A program made the translations under genes and the position numbers. 14,663 nt of DNA from an uncultured Clostridia bacterium (GTDB lineage Bacteria; Bacillota; Clostridia; Oscillospirales; Oscillospiraceae), in contig CAMGRA010000014.1 of assembly GCA_946061345.1 (NCBI GenBank), positions 1 to 14,663 on the forward strand, in the 5' to 3' direction. The notes beneath the pieces were generated by a model that was given only the letters and a program-made list of their open reading frames with translations, ran no database searches and had not been told where the DNA came from. Of this stretch, positions 11,891-14,663 are shown piece after piece. How positions within the stretch are numbered: position 1 is the first letter of the stretch; each line of letters opens with the position of its first letter.

Positions 11891-12745
11891 ATGTTCAAAA
11901 TTGTTCGTAAAAAGGAACTGAACGCCTCTGTGACCCTGATGGAGATCGAAGCTCCCTTCGTCGCCAGAAAGGCAAAGGCCGGTCAGTTTATCATTTTCCG
12001 CATTGACGAGGAAGGCGAGCGGGTTCCTCTGACCATCGCCGGCTATGACCGCGAAAACGGGACCGTCTCGATCATCTTCCAGAAGGTCGGTCTCTCCACC
12101 AAGATGCTGGGTGAGCTCAACGAGGGCGACTATATTCAGGATTTCGTCGGGCCTCTCGGCAGACCCACTGAGACCGAGGGTGTCAAGCGCGTCTGCGTAG
12201 TGGGCGGCGGCGTTGGCTGCGCCATTGCGCTCCCGTCAGCCCAGGCATTTAAGGAAGCGGGCTGCGAGGTCGATGTCATCGTTGGTTTCCGCAATAAGGA
12301 CATTGTGATTCTCGAGGACGAGTTCCGCTCCTGCAGCGATCATCTCTACCTGATGACCGACGACGGTTCCTACGGTGAGCACGGCTTTGTCACCGTCAAG
12401 CTCCAGGAGCTGTTGGAAAAGGGCAACCAGTATGACGAGGTCCTGGCCATCGGGCCCATCCCCATGATGAAGTTTGTCTGCAAGACCACCGAGCCCTTCG
12501 GCGTCAAGACCATCGTGTCTCTGAACCCCATCATGGTCGATGGTACGGGTATGTGTGGCGGCTGCCGTGTCACCGTCGGCGGTGAGGTAAAATTCGCCTG
12601 CGTCGACGGCCCGGACTTTGACGGCCACAAGGTCGACTTTGCCGAGCTGATGAACCGCAACGGCGTTTACCGCGACCAGGAAGCAGAAGATGAGCAGAAC
12701 CATATGTGCCGCATCGAGAAGATCGGTAAGGCACTGATCCAGTAA
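11891..12745 (+). CDS. nfnA: NfnA: FAD/[2Fe-2S] subunit of the bifurcating ferredoxin:NADP+ oxidoreductase
   Basis: A 284-residue ferredoxin-NADP reductase-like protein. The FAD-binding motif is RVPLTIAGYD (44-53), the nucleotide loop VVGGGVGCAIALP is at 103-115, and the [2Fe-2S] cysteines are C222, C225 and C237 in MCGGC...FAC. D217 in VDGTGMC is a candidate fourth ligand, as in NfnA of Thermotoga. With NfnB it couples NADH and reduced ferredoxin to NADPH formation by flavin-based electron bifurcation in the cytoplasm. Related subunits serve dihydroorotate dehydrogenase (PyrK) or sulfide dehydrogenase, but the NfnB gene starting 14 bases downstream decides for Nfn. The start is ATG 11891, eight bases after AAGGAG (11877-11882). 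An upstream in-frame GTG at 11882 overlaps the ribosome binding site and is rejected. Some genomes name the gene gltB-like or SudB. Confidence 0.92.
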   Translation: MFKIVRKKELNASVTLMEIEAPFVARKAKAGQFIIFRIDEEGERVPLTIAGYDRENGTVSIIFQKVGLSTKMLGELNEGDYIQDFVGPLGRPTETEGVKRVCVVGGGVGCAIALPSAQAFKEAGCEVDVIVGFRNKDIVILEDEFRSCSDHLYLMTDDGSYGEHGFVTVKLQELLEKGNQYDEVLAIGPIPMMKFVCKTTEPFGVKTIVSLNPIMVDGTGMCGGCRVTVGGEVKFACVDGPDFDGHKVDFAELMNRNGVYRDQEAEDEQNHMCRIEKIGKALIQ

Positions 12746-12759
12746 GGGAGGAACATAAG

Positions 12760-14148
12760 ATGCCGAATATGCAGATGACAAAGACTCCCATGCCTGAGCA
12801 GGAGCCCAATGTACGCAACAAGAATTTCAAGGAAGTTTCTCTCGGCTACACCGAGGAAATGGCCATCAACGAGGCAAAGCGCTGCCTGAACTGCAAGAAG
12901 CCCCTGTGCGTCAGCGGCTGCCCCGTCAATATCCGTATCCCCGAATTCATCTCCAAGGTCGCTGAGGGCGATTTCCAGGCGGCCTATGAGATCATCACCT
13001 CCACCAACGCTCTTCCCGCCCTCTCCGGTCGCGTCTGCCCCCAGGAGAGCCAGTGCGAGTGCAAATGTGTCCGCGGTGTCAAGGGTGAGCCTGTCGCCAT
13101 CGGACGTCTGGAGCGCTTTGTTGCCGACTGGTACCGGGAAAACGTCAATCAGATGCCCGAAAAGCCCGCCTCCAACGGCATCAGGATCGCCGTGGTCGGC
13201 TCCGGTCCTGCCGGTCTGACCTGCGCCAGCGAGCTTGCCAAGGAGGGCTACGCCGTCTCGATCTTCGAGGCGCTGCACACCGCCGGCGGCGTTCTGGTCT
13301 ACGGTATTCCCGAATTCCGTCTGCCCAAGTCCATCGTGGCCAACGAGGTCAAAAAGCTGGAAGCCATGGGCGTTGAGGTCATGACCGATATGGTCATCGG
13401 CAAGGTGCTGTCGGTGGATGAGCTGTTTGAAATGGGCTACAAAGCCATTTTCGTCGGCTCCGGCGCAGGCCTGCCCATGTTCATGCACATCGAGGGTGAG
13501 GCTCTCAAGGGCGTCATGTCCGCCAACGAATATCTGACCCGTATCAACCTGATGAAGGCCTACACCAGCGAAAGCGACACGCCGGTCATTGTCTCCAAGG
13601 CTGTAGCGGTCGTCGGCGGCGGCAACGTGGCAATGGACGCCGCCCGCTGCGCAAAGCGTCTCGGCGCGGAGCACGTTTACATCGTCTACCGCCGCGGTGA
13701 AGCGGAAATGCCCGCCCGTCTGGAGGAGCTGCACCACGCCAAGGAAGAGGGCATCGAGCTGTGCACCCTCTGCAACCCGACGAAGATCCTGGACGATGGC
13801 AACGGCCGCGTCGGCGCCATGGAGTGCGTCCGTATGGAGCTGGGTGAGCCTGACGCCTCCGGCAGACGCCGCCCCATCGCCATCGAGGGAAGTGAGTTTG
13901 AACTGCCTGTCGACACCGTCATCATGGCTCTTGGCACCTCTCCCAACCCGCTGATCCGTTCCACTACGCCGGGTCTGGAGACCAACAAGAAGGGCTGCCT
14001 TATCGTCAACGAGGAAAACATGACCACCCGTGAGGGCGTCTACGCCGGCGGTGATGCCGTTACAGGCGCGGCGACGGTCATTCTCGCTATGGGCGCGGGC
14101 AAAAAGGCGGCAGCAGCCATTGACGCCAGCTTCCAAAAGCAGGAATAA
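12760..14148 (+). CDS. nfnB: NfnB: two-[4Fe-4S], FAD subunit (glutamate synthase small-subunit-like)
   Basis: A 462-residue protein with the architecture of glutamate synthase beta subunit. N-terminal iron-sulfur cysteines C42, C45, C50 and C54 (RCLNC...CVSGCPVNI) are followed by C93, C99, C101 and C103 (RVCPQESQCECKC). Next come an FAD site GSGPAG (147-152), GGVLVYGIPEFRLPK (176-190), the NADPH fold GGGNVAMD (286-293), YRRGEAEMPAR with R311 and R312 for the 2'-phosphate, and the final AGGDAVTGAATVI (429-441). This is the NADPH-binding, bifurcating-FAD half of NfnAB. A glutamate synthase large subunit is absent here, and the partner upstream is NfnA, so the Nfn role is preferred over GltD. 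GGGAGG (12746-12751) lies right after the nfnA stop, eight bases before this ATG. A hairpin follows the stop. Confidence 0.93.
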   Translation: MPNMQMTKTPMPEQEPNVRNKNFKEVSLGYTEEMAINEAKRCLNCKKPLCVSGCPVNIRIPEFISKVAEGDFQAAYEIITSTNALPALSGRVCPQESQCECKCVRGVKGEPVAIGRLERFVADWYRENVNQMPEKPASNGIRIAVVGSGPAGLTCASELAKEGYAVSIFEALHTAGGVLVYGIPEFRLPKSIVANEVKKLEAMGVEVMTDMVIGKVLSVDELFEMGYKAIFVGSGAGLPMFMHIEGEALKGVMSANEYLTRINLMKAYTSESDTPVIVSKAVAVVGGGNVAMDAARCAKRLGAEHVYIVYRRGEAEMPARLEELHHAKEEGIELCTLCNPTKILDDGNGRVGAMECVRMELGEPDASGRRRPIAIEGSEFELPVDTVIMALGTSPNPLIRSTTPGLETNKKGCLIVNEENMTTREGVYAGGDAVTGAATVILAMGAGKKAAAAIDASFQKQE

Positions 14149-14184
14149 ACCGCCGCACTTTTTCCCATACTCCCTATGACAAAC

Positions 14185-14221
14185 GCCTCTGCTGGCTTGC
14201 GTCGGCAGAGGCAAATTCTTT
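14185..14221 (+). terminator. Hairpin terminator after nfnB
   Basis: GCCTCTGCTG (14185-14194) pairs with CGGCAGAGGC (14203-14212) across an eight-base loop: 10 bp with one G-T pair. It is followed by AAATTCTTT, an imperfect T tract. It lies 36 bases after the nfnB stop and 22 bases before the CBS gene, so it probably separates the two units, perhaps with some readthrough. No separate promoter for the CBS gene was found with confidence. Confidence 0.65.
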
Positions 14222-14234
14222 ACGGGAGGTAACT

Positions 14235-14663
14235 ATGAAAGTACAGGATGTGATGACCAAAAAGCTCATCAGCGTTTCCCCGGAGGAAAACGCCTGTGTG
14301 GCGGCAAGGCTGCTCTCACACTACAACATAGGCGCCCTGCCGGTCTGCACCAAGGACGGCAGGCTGCGGGGCATGGTGACAGACCGTGATATCGTTCTGC
14401 GCTGTGTTGCGGCGGAGGAGGACCCCCAGACCACCAAGGTCTCGGATATCATGACCCGCCGCGTTTTCTCCGTAGCCTCGGAGGAGAGCCTGGACGGAGC
14501 TTCGGCCTTAATGGCCCGGGAAAAGGTCCGCCGCCTGCCGGTAGAGGCGAACCATAAGATCGTCGGCATGGTGTCTCTGTCCGATATCACCAAGCACTCG
14601 CAGGATCCCGCCGGAAGTCTCAGCACCCTCAATCAGATCTCCGAGAACGTGCGGATGTATTGA
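14235..14663 (+). CDS. Stand-alone CBS-pair protein
   Basis: A 142-residue protein consisting of two CBS domains and little else. CBS1 is about residues 1-58, opening KVQDVMTKKLISVSPEE and containing NIGALPV and GMVTDRDIV. CBS2 is about 68-125, opening KVSDIMTRRVFSVASEE and containing KVRRLPV and GMVSLSDI. Paired CBS modules bind adenine nucleotides (AMP, ATP or SAM) and act as energy sensors. The GMVTDRDI and GMVSLSDI motifs carry the usual ribose-contacting aspartates. A C-terminal tail (about 126-142) has no recognisable motif. GGGAGG (14224-14229) is five bases before the ATG, and the stop codon is the last triplet of the window, so the gene is complete. The partner regulated by this protein cannot be told; nearby NfnAB is a possible but unproven link. 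Confidence 0.92.
   Translation: MKVQDVMTKKLISVSPEENACVAARLLSHYNIGALPVCTKDGRLRGMVTDRDIVLRCVAAEEDPQTTKVSDIMTRRVFSVASEESLDGASALMAREKVRRLPVEANHKIVGMVSLSDITKHSQDPAGSLSTLNQISENVRMY

Noticed and set aside
12760..14148. Assignment as glutamate synthase small subunit GltD
   Set aside because: No large subunit is adjacent, and the gene directly upstream encodes an NfnA-type flavoprotein, so NfnB is the better call.
12667..14214. Open reading frame of 515 codons on the minus strand opposite nfnB
   Set aside because: It is antisense to a well-supported gene, with skewed composition and no motif, so it is treated as a shadow.

Overview
The window looks like chromosomal DNA from an anaerobic, spore-forming, GC-rich Firmicute, most likely an Oscillospiraceae-type gut clostridium. 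This is inferred from strong AGGAGG-type ribosome binding sites, a small acid-soluble spore protein gene with a sigma-G-like promoter, an oxygen-sensitive class III ribonucleotide reductase, an NfnAB-type transhydrogenase and a MITE-like repeat built from stacked hairpins. Nearly all of it is ordinary housekeeping sequence. No phage, CRISPR array, defence island or clearly new system is visible.

Layout. Positions 14-1630 (+) hold a tandem-ACT protein and a class I aminotransferase, ending in a perfect palindromic terminator shared with the convergent spore protein gene (1669-1863, -). A consensus promoter (2046-2074) then drives a lysine riboswitch (2090-2317) controlling lysA (2331-3641, +). 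The 347-base gap after lysA holds a terminator-like hairpin and a 129-base MITE-like inverted-repeat element. The minus strand from 8059 down to 3989 carries nrdG-nrdD-trxB. NrdD has a C-terminal redoxin domain (CPKC), and the TrxB-family enzyme beside it lacks the usual NADPH 2'-phosphate motif. The divergent intergenic region 8060-8275 holds a promoter for each direction and a likely NrdR box pair in front of nrdG.

Positions 8276-11816 (+) form a tightly overlapping four-gene unit: an LCP cell-wall ligase, a YbaK/ProX tRNA-editing protein starting at TTG, a D-2-hydroxyacid dehydrogenase and a glutamyl-Q tRNA(Asp) synthetase. After an extended -10 promoter comes nfnA-nfnB (11891-14148, +), the electron-bifurcating NADH-dependent reduced ferredoxin:NADP+ oxidoreductase. 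A terminator hairpin and a stand-alone CBS-pair protein (14235-14663) follow.

How the parts fit. NrdG makes the glycyl radical on NrdD; the fused redoxin probably re-reduces the active-site cysteines and the adjacent flavoprotein probably re-reduces the redoxin. NfnAB links NADH, NADPH and ferredoxin pools and could indirectly feed such a pathway. The most interesting part of the window is this self-contained anaerobic dNTP module, with its fused redoxin and atypical reductase. The riboswitch, sigma-G promoter and NrdR sites give readable regulatory logic. All functional calls rest on motif reading; no database search was possible.
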